Part shown: piece by piece, positions 52,098 to 61,385 of the stretch
How the letters are laid out: every line of letters starts with the position of its first letter
Numbering within the stretch: position 1 is the stretch's first letter
Assembly: GCA_018819925.1 (NCBI GenBank)
Contig: JAHJPG010000034.1
Coordinates: 1 to 64,000 of the forward strand
DNA length: 64,000 nucleotides
Source: Pseudomonadota bacterium
Lineage (GTDB): Bacteria > Desulfobacterota > Desulfarculia > Desulfarculales > Desulfarculaceae
Direction: 5' to 3'
Notes under the pieces: model-generated
The model's input: the letters and a program-made list of their open reading frames with translations, nothing else
What the model was told of the DNA's origin: nothing
Database searches by the model: none
Translations under genes and position numbers: made by a program

Positions 52098-53816
52098 CTA
52101 GGAACCGGGGCGCAAATCCTCTATCACTAGCTCGATGTGGCGGCCCCTGAAGCTGGAGATGCGGGGGATGAAGGCCGCCGACAGACTTGCTCCCGCCTCG
52201 ATCCAGGGCTCCTGGCAGTTGAAGGCAATGGCCGGCAGGCGGGCTCCGTCCTGCACAAGCTCCAGCTTCAAATGCTTTTCCCCCACGATCTTGGCCGAAG
52301 CCACCTGAAGGCTTTGGGCGCAGAGAATGGGCTCGGGGTTGGCCTGGCCGTAGGGGGCCAGGCGGCTAAGGGGCGCAAGCATCTCGGGCCCCAACTCGGC
52401 CAGGCTCACCTGGGCATCGATATCCAGAGCCGGGCCTTCCTGGTCCGGCAACAGTCGGCCCGCCTCCTGGGACAGGCCCCGGGCCAGCTCTGCCAGGTGA
52501 TCGCTGGGCATGGTGGCCCCGGCGGCCAAGGCATGGCCGCCGTAATGGGTCAAAAGATGGGCGTGGGCGGCCAGGGCCCGTTGGAGGTGGAAGCCGCCCC
52601 GTGAGCGGCCCGACCCCACCGCCGTGCCGTTTTGCACGGAAAAAACCATGGCCGGCCTTCCGGTGCGCTCCAAGAGCCGCCCAGCCACGATGCCCAGTAC
52701 GCCCTGGTGCCAGCCCTCGCCGCCCAGGACCAGGCAGGCCGCTTCTTGCAGGGCCGCGTCGCCCCCGATATGCTCAAGCGCTTGCTCGAATATGGCCGCC
52801 TCCACCTGGCGCCGCTCTCCGTTGAGCCGATCCAGGTCCTGGGCCTGGCGCGTGGCCTCGCCGCTATCAGGTGAAAGCAAAAGATTTAATGCGCGATCAG
52901 GGTGATCCAGCCGTCCGGCGGCGTTGATGCGCGGGGCCAGGTAGAAACCCAGGTCCATGGTGTCCATGGCGCCGCTACGCCCGGCCACCTTGGCCAAGGC
53001 GGCCAGGCCGGGACGCCGTCCCTCGCTAAGAACCTTGAGCCCCTCGGCCACCAGCACCCGGTTGGCTTCCACCAGGGGCACCACGTCGGCGCAGGTGCCC
53101 AGGGCCACCAGATCCAGGCTGTGGCGCAGGTTGGGCTCGGGCCGGTCCTCGAACCAGCCGGTCTCGCGCAGGGCGGCCCGCAGTCCCGCCGCCAGATAAA
53201 AGGCCACCCCCACCCCGGCCAGATGGGCGGACAGGCCACAGGCTTCCTGTTTGGGGTTCACCACCGCCGCGGCGGGGACCAGGGGGCCGGGGGGCAGGAG
53301 GTGATGGTCGGTGACCACCACCGGCAGGCCCAGGCGGGTGGCTTCCCTTACGCCTTCGTGATCGCTGATGCCGCAATCGGCGGTCACGATGACCTGGGCG
53401 CCGGCCCGTGCCAGGCGCTGGGCCCTGGGAGGCTTGAAGCCATAGCCGTCGTTGACCCGGTGGGGCAAATCCCACACCACCGGCGCACCGCAGGCCCGGA
53501 AAAATTCCACCAGCAGAGCGGTGGCGGTCACCCCGTCGGCGTCGTAGTCGCCGGCCACCCCTATGACCGCTCCGGAGCGCACCGCCGGGGTAAGCACCTC
53601 CAGGGCCTGGGGCAGACCCAGCATTTCCTCGGGTGGGAGGAGTTGCTCCAGGCCGGGGCACAGAAAGCGCCGGGCCGCGGCCGGATCGTGCAGGCCCCGG
53701 TGGCAAAGAATCTGGGCGGCCAAGGGCGGCAGGTCCAGGGCCTGGGCCAGCGCACGGGCCGCGCTGGGAGTGGGCTCTTTGAGCCGCCAAGTCGGTGGTG
53801 GGGGTACAGGTACCAT
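52098..53816 (-). CDS. recJ: Single-stranded-DNA-specific exonuclease RecJ
   Basis: A 572-aa 5'-3' exonuclease used in recombination and mismatch repair. DHH-family motifs are GDYDADG (89-95), TADCGISDHEG, VTDHH (about 168-172), and the DHHA1 motif GGHALAAGATM late in the chain. Length is normal. No ribosome site is clear; a 15-base inverted repeat, GTACCA-TTT-TGGTAC, covers the start codon and might affect initiation. Confidence 0.95.
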   Translation of the reverse strand: MVPVPPPPTWRLKEPTPSAARALAQALDLPPLAAQILCHRGLHDPAAARRFLCPGLEQLLPPEEMLGLPQALEVLTPAVRSGAVIGVAGDYDADGVTATALLVEFFRACGAPVVWDLPHRVNDGYGFKPPRAQRLARAGAQVIVTADCGISDHEGVREATRLGLPVVVTDHHLLPPGPLVPAAAVVNPKQEACGLSAHLAGVGVAFYLAAGLRAALRETGWFEDRPEPNLRHSLDLVALGTCADVVPLVEANRVLVAEGLKVLSEGRRPGLAALAKVAGRSGAMDTMDLGFYLAPRINAAGRLDHPDRALNLLLSPDSGEATRQAQDLDRLNGERRQVEAAIFEQALEHIGGDAALQEAACLVLGGEGWHQGVLGIVAGRLLERTGRPAMVFSVQNGTAVGSGRSRGGFHLQRALAAHAHLLTHYGGHALAAGATMPSDHLAELARGLSQEAGRLLPDQEGPALDIDAQVSLAELGPEMLAPLSRLAPYGQANPEPILCAQSLQVASAKIVGEKHLKLELVQDGARLPAIAFNCQEPWIEAGASLSAAFIPRISSFRGRHIELVIEDLRPGS

Positions 53817-53824
53817 TTTGGTAC
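53810..53824. promoter_or_regulatory. Inverted repeat over the recJ start codon
   Basis: GTACCATTTTGGTAC has 6-base arms and includes the recJ ATG (minus strand, 53816-53814). In RNA it could mask initiation; in DNA it could be an operator. Confidence 0.35.
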
Positions 53825-54218
53825 TATATATGGTGGTTGGTCAGGGGTCAAGTTACAACATGTTGTGTCATATAGGCGCTTGACTTGGTTGGCATTTTAG
53901 CCGGTTCGCCTTTGATTTGGCTGCGGAACGCCCCTATGCGAGCCTCGCGCGAAATACTGGTTTTTGGATCCGGCGTCATGCTGGGGCGGGAACTGCTGGC
54001 CGCTCCGGTTCCCCCTGGGATGCACCTTAGCCGGGCTTACCCGGGCACGGGCGGACATCCGGCGGCGAAAAAGGCGGGGGTCAGCATCAAGCGGGCTTAC
54101 CCGGGCACGGGCGGACATCACTTCGCTTGAGAGCTACGTCGAGGCCCGAGCGCAGCCGACAACACGGTATGCCGGTGGCTGGCGCAGCCGGACGCCCAAC
54201 CTTGATGAATTATGCGGG
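53817..54218. other. Repeat-bearing intergenic region between recJ and glycosyltransferase
   Basis: These 400 bases hold no supported gene. An 81-codon open frame at 53885-54130 is just a translation of the repeats. The region carries a 28-base direct repeat (54032-54059 and 54092-54119) and most of the second inverted-repeat element. Confidence 0.5.
54032..54119. repeat. 28-base direct repeat with 32-base spacer
   Basis: The 28 bases at 54032-54059 recur exactly at 54092-54119; the bases just outside differ, so the repeat length is exact. The spacer is 32 bases. Each repeat contains ACCCGGGCACGGG, a small CCCG/CGGG hairpin. The size matches type I CRISPR units, but there are only two copies and no cas genes in the window. 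Confidence 0.6.
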
Positions 54219-54221
54219 CTA
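54120..54221 (-). mobile_element. MITE-like element, partial copy 2
   Basis: Read on the minus strand from 54221 this begins TAGCCCGCATAATTCATC and aligns with copy 1 (48944 onwards) for about 90 bases. They share GCGTCCGG, the 16-base core GCCACCGGCATACCGT (here 54179-54164) and CGGGCCTCGACGTA. The right half of copy 1 is not recognisable here. As in copy 1, the leading TAG is the stop codon of the neighbouring gene. Confidence 0.6.
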
Positions 54222-55331
54222 GCGGCAGGGAGCCTGGTCCATGGCCGCCACCAACTGCCGGGCCAGGCTGGGCCAGGCCACGCTGTTGGCCACGTAGTCC
54301 CGGGTCCCAGCCGAGAGGCGGGCATAGAGCACGGGGTCGGTCATGATCTTGGCCACGGCCCGGGCCAGGGACATTGGGTCGGGCGGGCCGGACAAGAGGC
54401 CGGTCTTGCCGGGTATCACCTGTTCTTGCAGCCCGCCTACCCGGGTGGCCACCACCGGCAGGCCGTGGGCATAGGCCAGGGGCAGCACCCCGGATTGGCT
54501 GGCCGAGGTGTAGGGGGCCACCAGGAGGTCGCCTTTTTCGATTAGCCGGGAAACCTCCCCCGCCTCCAGCCAGCGGTTGATAACCTTGGCCCCCAACTGC
54601 CGCAGGGCTTCTTGGTTGGGCCCCAACCTGCCCTGGCCGGCCACTATCAGCTCCAGGTCCGGGAAGTCTTCCCGCAAAAGGCGCATCGCCTCCACCAGCA
54701 ACCCCAAGCCTTTGTAGGGCAGGATGCGGCCAAAAAACAACAGGCGGAAGGGCCGCCCTTGGGGCAGGGTGCGGGGCGCGGCCTTGGGCGCGCCGTAGAA
54801 AAAGGGGCCATGAGGTATCACCCGGATGTGGCCGGGCTCCAGGCCAAAGGCCTCCACCGCTTGGCGCCGCACGTGGTCGCTGAGGGTTACCACCGCGTCG
54901 GCCCGGCGGGCCTCGTTTTTCAGCAGCCTTGCGCGCAGAGGGTTGCGCTCGCCGGGGTGCAGCAGGGCGTCGTGCAGCACCAGAAGGTAGCGGGAGCCGC
55001 TTTCGCGCACCTTCCGCAGCATGAAGGTGTTCCACAGGTGGGTCATGGTGCAACAGACCCAGCCGAAGCGCTCGCGCCGCAGGTAGGCCGCGAAGGAGCC
55101 GCGCAGGCTGGGCAGCAACAGGCTGGCCCCCAGGGCGCTGAACGCCCCGGAATAGGTGTCCACCGGCCAGCAAGGCAGGCCAATATCCCGCGAGGACGGC
55201 CAAAGCTCCGACTGACGCGACAGGGACAGGTGCACCTCCATCCCGGGCAGCTTGGCCAGGGCCCGGGCCATTTCGTAAGTGTACATGGGGCCCCCGCCTC
55301 TGCGCCCCCAATGCCAAAGGAGTAATTTCAT
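54219..55331 (-). CDS. Glycosyltransferase family 4
   Basis: A 370-aa GT-B enzyme. The N-terminus begins LLLWHWGRRGGGPMYTYEMARAL, the acceptor-domain glycine loop. The donor domain has VIPHGPFF, FFGRILPYKGLGLLVEAM and the E-x7-E region around SQSGVLPLAYAHGLPVVAT, where the first Glu is replaced by a serine-rich form. It acts in surface glycan assembly. Its TAG stop is the first codon of the inverted-repeat element. Confidence 0.88.
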   Translation of the reverse strand: MKLLLWHWGRRGGGPMYTYEMARALAKLPGMEVHLSLSRQSELWPSSRDIGLPCWPVDTYSGAFSALGASLLLPSLRGSFAAYLRRERFGWVCCTMTHLWNTFMLRKVRESGSRYLLVLHDALLHPGERNPLRARLLKNEARRADAVVTLSDHVRRQAVEAFGLEPGHIRVIPHGPFFYGAPKAAPRTLPQGRPFRLLFFGRILPYKGLGLLVEAMRLLREDFPDLELIVAGQGRLGPNQEALRQLGAKVINRWLEAGEVSRLIEKGDLLVAPYTSASQSGVLPLAYAHGLPVVATRVGGLQEQVIPGKTGLLSGPPDPMSLARAVAKIMTDPVLYARLSAGTRDYVANSVAWPSLARQLVAAMDQAPCR

Positions 55332-55356
55332 CCATACGCTCCTTCAATAGGCATTA

Positions 55357-56238
55357 CTAAGGCAAGCGCCCCCAGCCGGGCGAAAAGATTCCTTGCCAGA
55401 TGCCGGAAACCGCGCTCCAGCGCCCCTGCGCCGCCCGCCGGGCCAGCCGGCCCCCGGCGCTCAGGGCCACCGCCAACCAGGGCAGGGGAGCGTGCTTGCG
55501 AAAAAAGCGCACCGAGCCGCCGGTGTAGAGGCGGTGCCAGGCCCGCTCATCGCCGGCCAGGCCGCTGCTGGGCCGGTGCTCCACCAGCGAGTCCTGGGCC
55601 ACGGCCAGCCGCCAGCCCTCCCGGCGCAGCCGCCAGCACAGATCGGCGTCCTCCCAGTAAAGAGGGAAGTCAGAGTCCAACAGGCCCACTTGCCTCAATG
55701 CTTGGCAACGCAGGAGCAGGCTGGCTCCGCAAAGGTAGTCCGGCGCTCCCTGGGGCGTGGGTTTGGTGTGGTGGCGGGATCGGCCGGTTATCAGATTAAC
55801 TTTGCCCCCGCCCCAGGCCTGCACCCGATCCTGTCCGGCCCAGCGCAACAAAGAACCCACCGCGCCCACCCTGGGATCGCTCTCCATTGCCCGAACCAGG
55901 GCGGCCAGGGCATGGGGATGGGCCGTGGCGTCGGGGTTGAGCAACCAGGCCGCCTGGGCGCCTTGTTCCAATGCCAGATTGAGCCCCAGGTTGGCTCCCT
56001 GGGCGAAGCCGCCGTTGATTGGCGAGGACAAGAGCCTCACCCAAGGGAAACGCCGTTGGATGACGCGGAGGGAGTCATCATGCGAGGCGTTGTCCACCAC
56101 CACGATCTCCCGCTCATGGTAGGTTTGGTTTTTCAGGGAGGTCAGGCAATCCAATATATGGGGCAGCCCGTTGTAATTGACCAGGATTATCCACACCTCC
56201 CCAACGGGTCTGCCGTGGCTTGCCTGCAAACTTGTCAT
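55357..56238 (-). CDS. Glycosyltransferase family 2 (rhamnosyltransferase-like)
   Basis: A 293-aa GT-A enzyme. WIILVNYNGLPHILDCLTSL starts the nucleotide-sugar domain. LLNPDA stands for the DxD metal site in the WbbL-like group, and LCGASLLLRC plus DSDFPLYWEDADLCWRLRREG complete the GT2 pattern. Two hydrophobic C-terminal stretches may attach it to the membrane. It transfers a sugar to an undecaprenyl-linked glycan, by family analogy. Confidence 0.88.
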   Translation of the reverse strand: MTSLQASHGRPVGEVWIILVNYNGLPHILDCLTSLKNQTYHEREIVVVDNASHDDSLRVIQRRFPWVRLLSSPINGGFAQGANLGLNLALEQGAQAAWLLNPDATAHPHALAALVRAMESDPRVGAVGSLLRWAGQDRVQAWGGGKVNLITGRSRHHTKPTPQGAPDYLCGASLLLRCQALRQVGLLDSDFPLYWEDADLCWRLRREGWRLAVAQDSLVEHRPSSGLAGDERAWHRLYTGGSVRFFRKHAPLPWLAVALSAGGRLARRAAQGRWSAVSGIWQGIFSPGWGRLP

Positions 56239-56412
56239 CTTTGCCCGCGAGGAGGAGGTGATTACCCGGCTTCCGGCGCTACGCTGGCTGGTTCGCTTGG
56301 GGTAAAGTTATTCATAGCCAACGGAGCTTAATGCCAATATCATATTTTAGCACATGGTTTTCAACCTCTAGCGCACATTAACGCCAAGCATCGCCTGGAG
56401 TTCCAAGACCCA

Positions 56413-58221
56413 ATGACCAGCCATGAACCACCGCCGCCGGCCGCGCCAAAAACAAGTATCGCCAGCCTGGGGGTATCCCGGAGAGTCGTCGCTTGGCTGC
56501 TCTCGCTCACCCTGCTCCTGGCCTTGTTCGAGGGCGTGGGTCTGGGCATGCTGCTGCCCGTGCTGGCCTATGTTCGCACCGGCGGACTGCCCGGAGGCGG
56601 TCCCTTGGCCCGGGCCATGCAAGAATCCCTGGGATGGCTGGGGGCTTGGGGCAAGGGCTGGGAGTTGGCCGGGCTGCTGCTGATAGCCCTGGCGGTGATC
56701 TGCCTGCGCTACGCCATCAACTACGTGCGCGACGTGCGCCTGGTCCACTTGCGCCTGTCCATCACCCGCCGCTTGCGGAGCAGGGTGGTTGATGCGCTGG
56801 TGCACGCCGACCTGGGCTATCTCTTGGCCCGCCGCAGCGGAGAGTTGCAGTCCAGCCTAACCCTGGAGGCCGAGCGTGCCGGCGAGGCGGCGGCGGCCCA
56901 GATCGGCATCGTCACCTCCCTGGCCTTGATCGTGGTTTACATTTTGGTGCTGCTTTTGCTCTCGCCTCTGCTCACCCTATGCACCGCCCCCATCCTGGCC
57001 TCGGTGGCCCTGGTGCTGCGCTGGCAGGGAAGACGCTCGGCTTCCTTGGCCACGGCGGTGAGCGAACAGAACCTGCGCTTGGGCGACCAGGCCTCGGAGG
57101 TGCTGGGCGGCATCCTGCGCATCAAGATGCGCAACCAGGAGGATCGGGCCGCTCAGATGCTCTCGGTCACGGTGGAGCGCATCTTCGCGGGCATGTTCAA
57201 CCTGGAGCGGCTGCGCCTGATGGTGGAGATCGCCATGCATCCGCTCATGGCCATGGCTGGGCTGCTGGTGATCCTCTTGGCGGTGGAGGCCGCCAAGATG
57301 GACCTGGCCGTGCTGGGGGTGTTTTTGTTCGTGCTGGTTCGCATGGCTCCCCAGGTGAACCAGCTCATCTCCCTGTGGTCCTTTCGCAACGCCTGCCGGG
57401 CCAGCCTGCGCCGGGTGAGCGAATTGGTGGATGAGGCCACCGCCCGGCGGGAGCCCGGCGGCGGCCAGCGCGAGGAGCCCGCCCCGCTAAAGGGCATCGA
57501 GCTGAGAGACGTCTGGTTCAGCTACCCCGGCTCCCCGGGAGGCGGCTACGCCTTGGAGCAGATCGACTGCGCCATCCCGGCCCGGTCGCTTACCGCGGTG
57601 GTGGGCCGCTCCGGGGCGGGCAAGACCACCCTGGTGAGCCTGTTGGCCGCCTACCACCTGCCCACCCAGGGGGAGATTCACTTTGACGGACACCCCCTGG
57701 AAAGCTATGGCTTGGCTGCCCTGCGCAAGGGCATGGCCTTCGTGGACCAGGAGCCCTTCTTTTTCAACGACACCATCCGCGAGAATCTGAACTTCGGGGT
57801 GGAGCCCCCCCTGGACGACGCCGCCCTGGAACAGGCCCTCAAGGACAGCGGGAGTTGGGAGTTTGTCAGCCGCTTGGACCAAGGCCTGGACACCGTGGTG
57901 GGGGAGCGGGGCTCGCGCCTTTCCCAAGGTCAGAAGCAGCGTCTGGCCATCGCCCACGCCTTGGTTATAAACGCCCGGGTGCTAATCTTGGACGAGCCCA
58001 CCAGCGCCCTGGACAAAACCTCGGAGCTGATTATCGCCCAGACCATCCGGGACTTGGCCTCGCGGCTCACGGTCATCGTCATCGCCCACCGCCTGGAAAC
58101 GGTGCGCCGGGCGGACCGCATACTGCTTCTGGAGCGGGGCCGCCTCACTGCCCAGGGAGATCATGATTCCCTGCTGGCCGGTTGCCCCCAGTATCGCGAG
58201 CTTTTCAGCGTTCCCCGGTAA
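56413..58221 (+). CDS. ABC transporter, fused permease and ATPase (MsbA/glycan flippase type)
   Basis: A 602-aa exporter. Six membrane helices occupy about residues 15-310. The ATPase has Walker A GRSGAGKTT (about 397-405), a signature LSQGQKQRL (Q for the usual G), Walker B VLILDEPTSALD and the H-loop AHR. It would flip a lipid-linked sugar or lipid. It is the only plus-strand gene among minus-strand glycosyltransferases, with a 174-base divergent spacer that should hold its promoter. Confidence 0.92.
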   Translation: MTSHEPPPPAAPKTSIASLGVSRRVVAWLLSLTLLLALFEGVGLGMLLPVLAYVRTGGLPGGGPLARAMQESLGWLGAWGKGWELAGLLLIALAVICLRYAINYVRDVRLVHLRLSITRRLRSRVVDALVHADLGYLLARRSGELQSSLTLEAERAGEAAAAQIGIVTSLALIVVYILVLLLLSPLLTLCTAPILASVALVLRWQGRRSASLATAVSEQNLRLGDQASEVLGGILRIKMRNQEDRAAQMLSVTVERIFAGMFNLERLRLMVEIAMHPLMAMAGLLVILLAVEAAKMDLAVLGVFLFVLVRMAPQVNQLISLWSFRNACRASLRRVSELVDEATARREPGGGQREEPAPLKGIELRDVWFSYPGSPGGGYALEQIDCAIPARSLTAVVGRSGAGKTTLVSLLAAYHLPTQGEIHFDGHPLESYGLAALRKGMAFVDQEPFFFNDTIRENLNFGVEPPLDDAALEQALKDSGSWEFVSRLDQGLDTVVGERGSRLSQGQKQRLAIAHALVINARVLILDEPTSALDKTSELIIAQTIRDLASRLTVIVIAHRLETVRRADRILLLERGRLTAQGDHDSLLAGCPQYRELFSVPR

Positions 58222-58233
58222 AACCGGATCCGA

Positions 58234-59154
58234 TCAGCCCCGCTTGGGCAGCAAGGCGGCCAGACGCCGTTGCACCGCCTTGAGCAGGTGCCTCAGGGCC
58301 AGGTGACGCCCCAGGAAGCGGCGCAGCCTTATTTCCCAGCGGGGAACCTGGCCGGCCGCCCGGGGAAAGGCCTCCAGCATGTTCAGCGGCGGGCGGGGCT
58401 CCAGGGAGTCCCAATGGATCAGGCCGCGCATAACCGCGTCCCAGGCCATGACCAGAGCCATGGCTTGGGAGAGGTCGCCATCGGTCTCGGGCTCGGAGCG
58501 CATGGCCATCTGCTGCTGGGCCCGGGCCAGATAGGCGGCGAAGTCAAAGGAGGCGGGGTCGCCGGGGTAGAGGTCGGTGAGGGCGTAGTCCAGCTGCCGG
58601 GAAATCAGTTCCCTGATGTCCCGGTAGTTGCGGTGGTGGATGTGGGGGCCCTGGCCGGGGGGCGCTTCCCACAGGCGGCCCGGCCCGGTGGTCACCACCG
58701 GAGGGGTGTGGTGGGCGTCGGGCCAAAGCACCGCTCCCCGCTTGAACAGGCGTATCTGGTAGTCGGGATGCCGCCCCCCGCCCAGCATCACCTGCTCGCC
58801 CAGGTAGTTGTAGCGGGGCAGGGCGAAGGCGTCAAAGCTTTGCCCCTGCTTGGCGATGAGGCCGCGCACCAGCTCCGGCGCGTCGTCGGAGAGATACTCG
58901 TCCGAGTCCAGCACCAGCACCCAGTCTCCCGAGGCCTTGGCCACGAAGCGGTTGCGCACCCCGTCGATGCGCGGAACAAGCTCCACCTGGTGAACCACCG
59001 CGCCGTGACGGCGGGCGATCTCCACGCTATGGTCGGAGCTTTCCATGTCCACCACCATCAACTCGTCCACCCAGGCCAGGCTGGCCAGGGCCGCCTCCAG
59101 GGTGGCCGCCGAGTCGCGGGTATGCACGATGCCGGTGATCTTGGCGCTAGGCAT
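58234..59154 (-). CDS. Glycosyltransferase family 2 (WaaE/KdtX-like)
   Basis: A 306-aa GT-A enzyme. ITGIVHTRDSAATLEAAL opens the fold, VDMESSDHSVEIA follows and VLVLDSDEYLSDD is the DxD metal site. The PDYQIRLFKRGAVLW and DYALTDLYPGDPAS regions match the core-oligosaccharide glucosyltransferase-like group. It converges on the ABC transporter with a 12-base gap and follows the next GT2 gene by three bases. Confidence 0.88.
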   Translation of the reverse strand: MPSAKITGIVHTRDSAATLEAALASLAWVDELMVVDMESSDHSVEIARRHGAVVHQVELVPRIDGVRNRFVAKASGDWVLVLDSDEYLSDDAPELVRGLIAKQGQSFDAFALPRYNYLGEQVMLGGGRHPDYQIRLFKRGAVLWPDAHHTPPVVTTGPGRLWEAPPGQGPHIHHRNYRDIRELISRQLDYALTDLYPGDPASFDFAAYLARAQQQMAMRSEPETDGDLSQAMALVMAWDAVMRGLIHWDSLEPRPPLNMLEAFPRAAGQVPRWEIRLRRFLGRHLALRHLLKAVQRRLAALLPKRG

Positions 59155-59157
59155 AAC

Positions 59158-59907
59158 TCATCCGTCCAGGGTGTAGCGTCCCTGCCAGCGGGACATGAAC
59201 AGTTTGCGGCTGGGGCGGTCCAATTGGCTGCGCCCCGGGGTCAGGGACTCGAAGTGCAGCGACTCGCTGCCCTGACAGCAGAAAACCCGCCAGCCACCCT
59301 GCCGGGCCCGCAGGCAAAAGTCTATGTCTTCCAGGCCGAAGGGGTAATCCTCGTCCAACCCGCCCAACTCCCGCCACAACTCGCCCCTGATGAGCATGCA
59401 GGCCCCGGTCACCGCCTGAAACTCCCGCTCCAGGCGGGGCATCAGGTGGCTGGGCTTGGTGCGCAGCAAATGGTAGGGCCCCTGCTCGCCTGGGCCGAAC
59501 ACCACGCCGGCGTGTTGCAGGCTGCCGTCGGGAAAGACCATCCTGGCCCCGCAAACGCCCGCCTGGGGGATGCGCCGCAGCAGGGCCAGCATCTCGGCGA
59601 TGGTTTCCGGTTGCAGCAACACGTCGTTGTTGAGCAGCATGTAATGCTCGGCGGGCCAGCGCAGGGCGGCCAGGTTGTTGGCCCGGGCAAAGGAATGGTG
59701 GGCGTCCAACCTGATCAGCTCGGCCCCGGCGGCGGCGATGCGCTGGGGGGGCAGGGGAGGGCGGCTGGCGTTGTCCACCACCGCCACCGTGCTTTGCTCC
59801 CGCGCTCCGGCCGCCTCCAGGGAACGGCCCAGGGCGGCCAGGCACTGCTCCAGCAGGGGCAGCATGCCCCGGGAGGGGATTATCACGGTGAGCAAGTTGG
59901 AGGTCAT
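59158..59907 (-). CDS. Glycosyltransferase family 2
   Basis: A 249-aa GT-A enzyme. LTVIIPSRGMLPLLEQCL starts the domain and MLLNNDVLLQPETIAEML carries the NDD-type metal site. ACMLIRGELWRELGGLDEDYPFGLEDIDFCLRARQGG is the classic GT2 catalytic block region. The ATG at 59907 overlaps the stop of the radical SAM gene (ATGA), so the frame's extension to 59982 is not used. It acts in the same glycan pathway as its neighbours. Confidence 0.9.
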   Translation of the reverse strand: MTSNLLTVIIPSRGMLPLLEQCLAALGRSLEAAGAREQSTVAVVDNASRPPLPPQRIAAAGAELIRLDAHHSFARANNLAALRWPAEHYMLLNNDVLLQPETIAEMLALLRRIPQAGVCGARMVFPDGSLQHAGVVFGPGEQGPYHLLRTKPSHLMPRLEREFQAVTGACMLIRGELWRELGGLDEDYPFGLEDIDFCLRARQGGWRVFCCQGSESLHFESLTPGRSQLDRPSRKLFMSRWQGRYTLDG

Positions 59908-61310
59908 GGGCCGGCCCTCTCGGCCCGGGCCAGACGCCAGGAGCGCAGGCGATAGGCGCAGTGGCGCAGGCGGGGCCGCCAAAATTTTTGGTAGCGGGCC
60001 ATCACCGGAGCCAACAGGCGCTCCAGTTCCTCATAGTCCACTCCGGCCATGATTACCCGTCCCGGCCGGCGGCTCCCCGCCTGGGCGTGGTCCGGGCTCA
60101 ACATAAGGCCTTTGTCCATGGCCCAATCATACAACCGCGAACCCGGGATGGGGCTCAGGAAGGAGGGGGAAAAATAGGCGGGGCGAATCTCCTGGATGGC
60201 CCGTAGCCCGGCCATATCGTCCTCGCGGCGCCATACGCCGTCTTCCCGGGGCACGCCCAGAATCAGGTTGGCGTAGATCTCCAGGCCCAGGTCTTGGCAG
60301 ACGGCCGCCGCCCGGCGGTTGATCTCGCTGGTGGTGCCCTTGCGCAGCCACTTGAGCAGAGGGTCGCTGAAGGATTCGAAACCGATGCTTATGACCTTGA
60401 GCCCGGCGTTGCGCATGTCACCGATGATCTGCGGGTGGCGGCAGATCATGTCCGCCCGGCAGGCGGCCCACCAGCCCACTCCCCGGCGGGGATAGCCCGC
60501 CTGGTGCATGGCCTGGCAAAACTCGCTCACCCACGCCGGGTCCATGAGGAACTGGTCGTCGTGGAAAATTACGCCCCGGAAGCGGTAGCGTTTCCACAAC
60601 TCCTCCAACTCGGCCATGACATGGCTCACCGAACGGCGGCGCAGGTAGGGGATGCGTTTTTGGGGGTCATTGGGCGCGGGCTGGGTGTAGAGGTTTTTTT
60701 CGCCGGGGCCGCAGCAAAAACGGCAATTCCATGGACAGCCCCGGCCGGTGAGCATATCCACGATGGGAGTGGGCAGGCTCCATATGGGGTAGAGCAGGCG
60801 GCGGCGGTAGCCGGGCAAAAGCTCCCGCAGGGCAAAGGGCAGGGCGTCTAGGTCCGGCGGCTGCCCCCAGCTTATGGCCGGGAACGAGTCCGGGTCGGCG
60901 ATGATCGCCGGCAGGCTCACCTCGCCCTCGCCTTGCAACACCCGCTGGGCCCCGGCCTCCAGGGCCTCTCGGGGCCGCATGGTGAAGTGGATGCCCCCGG
61001 CCAGGCGCAGGGCCTGGGGCGCGGCCTCCTTGGCCAACTCCAGGCAGCGGGCCGCCCCGGCGGCCTCCTGGGTGCGGGCGGTGACGCACACCACCTGGGG
61101 CGCGGCCCGGGCCATCTGCCGGCCCACCTGCTCCCAGCCGGACAAGAGGCGCAGGTCCATGAGGCTTACCTCATGGCCTTCTTGTTGGAGCACCGCCCCC
61201 AACTGGGCCAGGCCGTGGTGGGGCAGCAGGTCGTCCAGGTCCAGGGGATCGCGGCCCGATCCCCATCCCCGGGAGCCTTGCCGCGGATTTACCAACAGCA
61301 CCTTAGCCAT
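59904..61310 (-). CDS. B12-binding-domain radical SAM protein
   Basis: A 468-aa protein. Residues 1-140 resemble the cobalamin-binding fold (KVLLVNPRQG start, GHEVSLMDLRLL). The radical SAM motif C-x3-C-x2-C is in GCPWNCRFC near residue 192, followed by IFHDDQFLMDP and SIGFESFSD. This group includes methylases and lipid- or sugar-modifying enzymes. The ATG at 61310 is preferred to a GTG at 61319. The context points to modification of the surface glycan or its lipid; substrate unknown. Confidence 0.88.
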   Translation of the reverse strand: MAKVLLVNPRQGSRGWGSGRDPLDLDDLLPHHGLAQLGAVLQQEGHEVSLMDLRLLSGWEQVGRQMARAAPQVVCVTARTQEAAGAARCLELAKEAAPQALRLAGGIHFTMRPREALEAGAQRVLQGEGEVSLPAIIADPDSFPAISWGQPPDLDALPFALRELLPGYRRRLLYPIWSLPTPIVDMLTGRGCPWNCRFCCGPGEKNLYTQPAPNDPQKRIPYLRRRSVSHVMAELEELWKRYRFRGVIFHDDQFLMDPAWVSEFCQAMHQAGYPRRGVGWWAACRADMICRHPQIIGDMRNAGLKVISIGFESFSDPLLKWLRKGTTSEINRRAAAVCQDLGLEIYANLILGVPREDGVWRREDDMAGLRAIQEIRPAYFSPSFLSPIPGSRLYDWAMDKGLMLSPDHAQAGSRRPGRVIMAGVDYEELERLLAPVMARYQKFWRPRLRHCAYRLRSWRLARAERAGP

Positions 61311-61385
61311 GAGCGGCACCTGGCCTCATGGTGGGGGTGGGAGGGAACGCCCCCAACATCGCATTTGGTTGATGGCGGCCAAGCC

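Noticed and set aside
54032-54119. A confirmed CRISPR array
   Set aside because: Only two repeats and one spacer, no leader and no cas genes in 64 kb. Kept as a repeat and a low-key finding.
53885-54130. 81-codon frame with two RAYPGTGGH repeats
   Set aside because: The peptide repeats are only the translation of the DNA direct repeats; there is no ribosome site and the region holds element remains.
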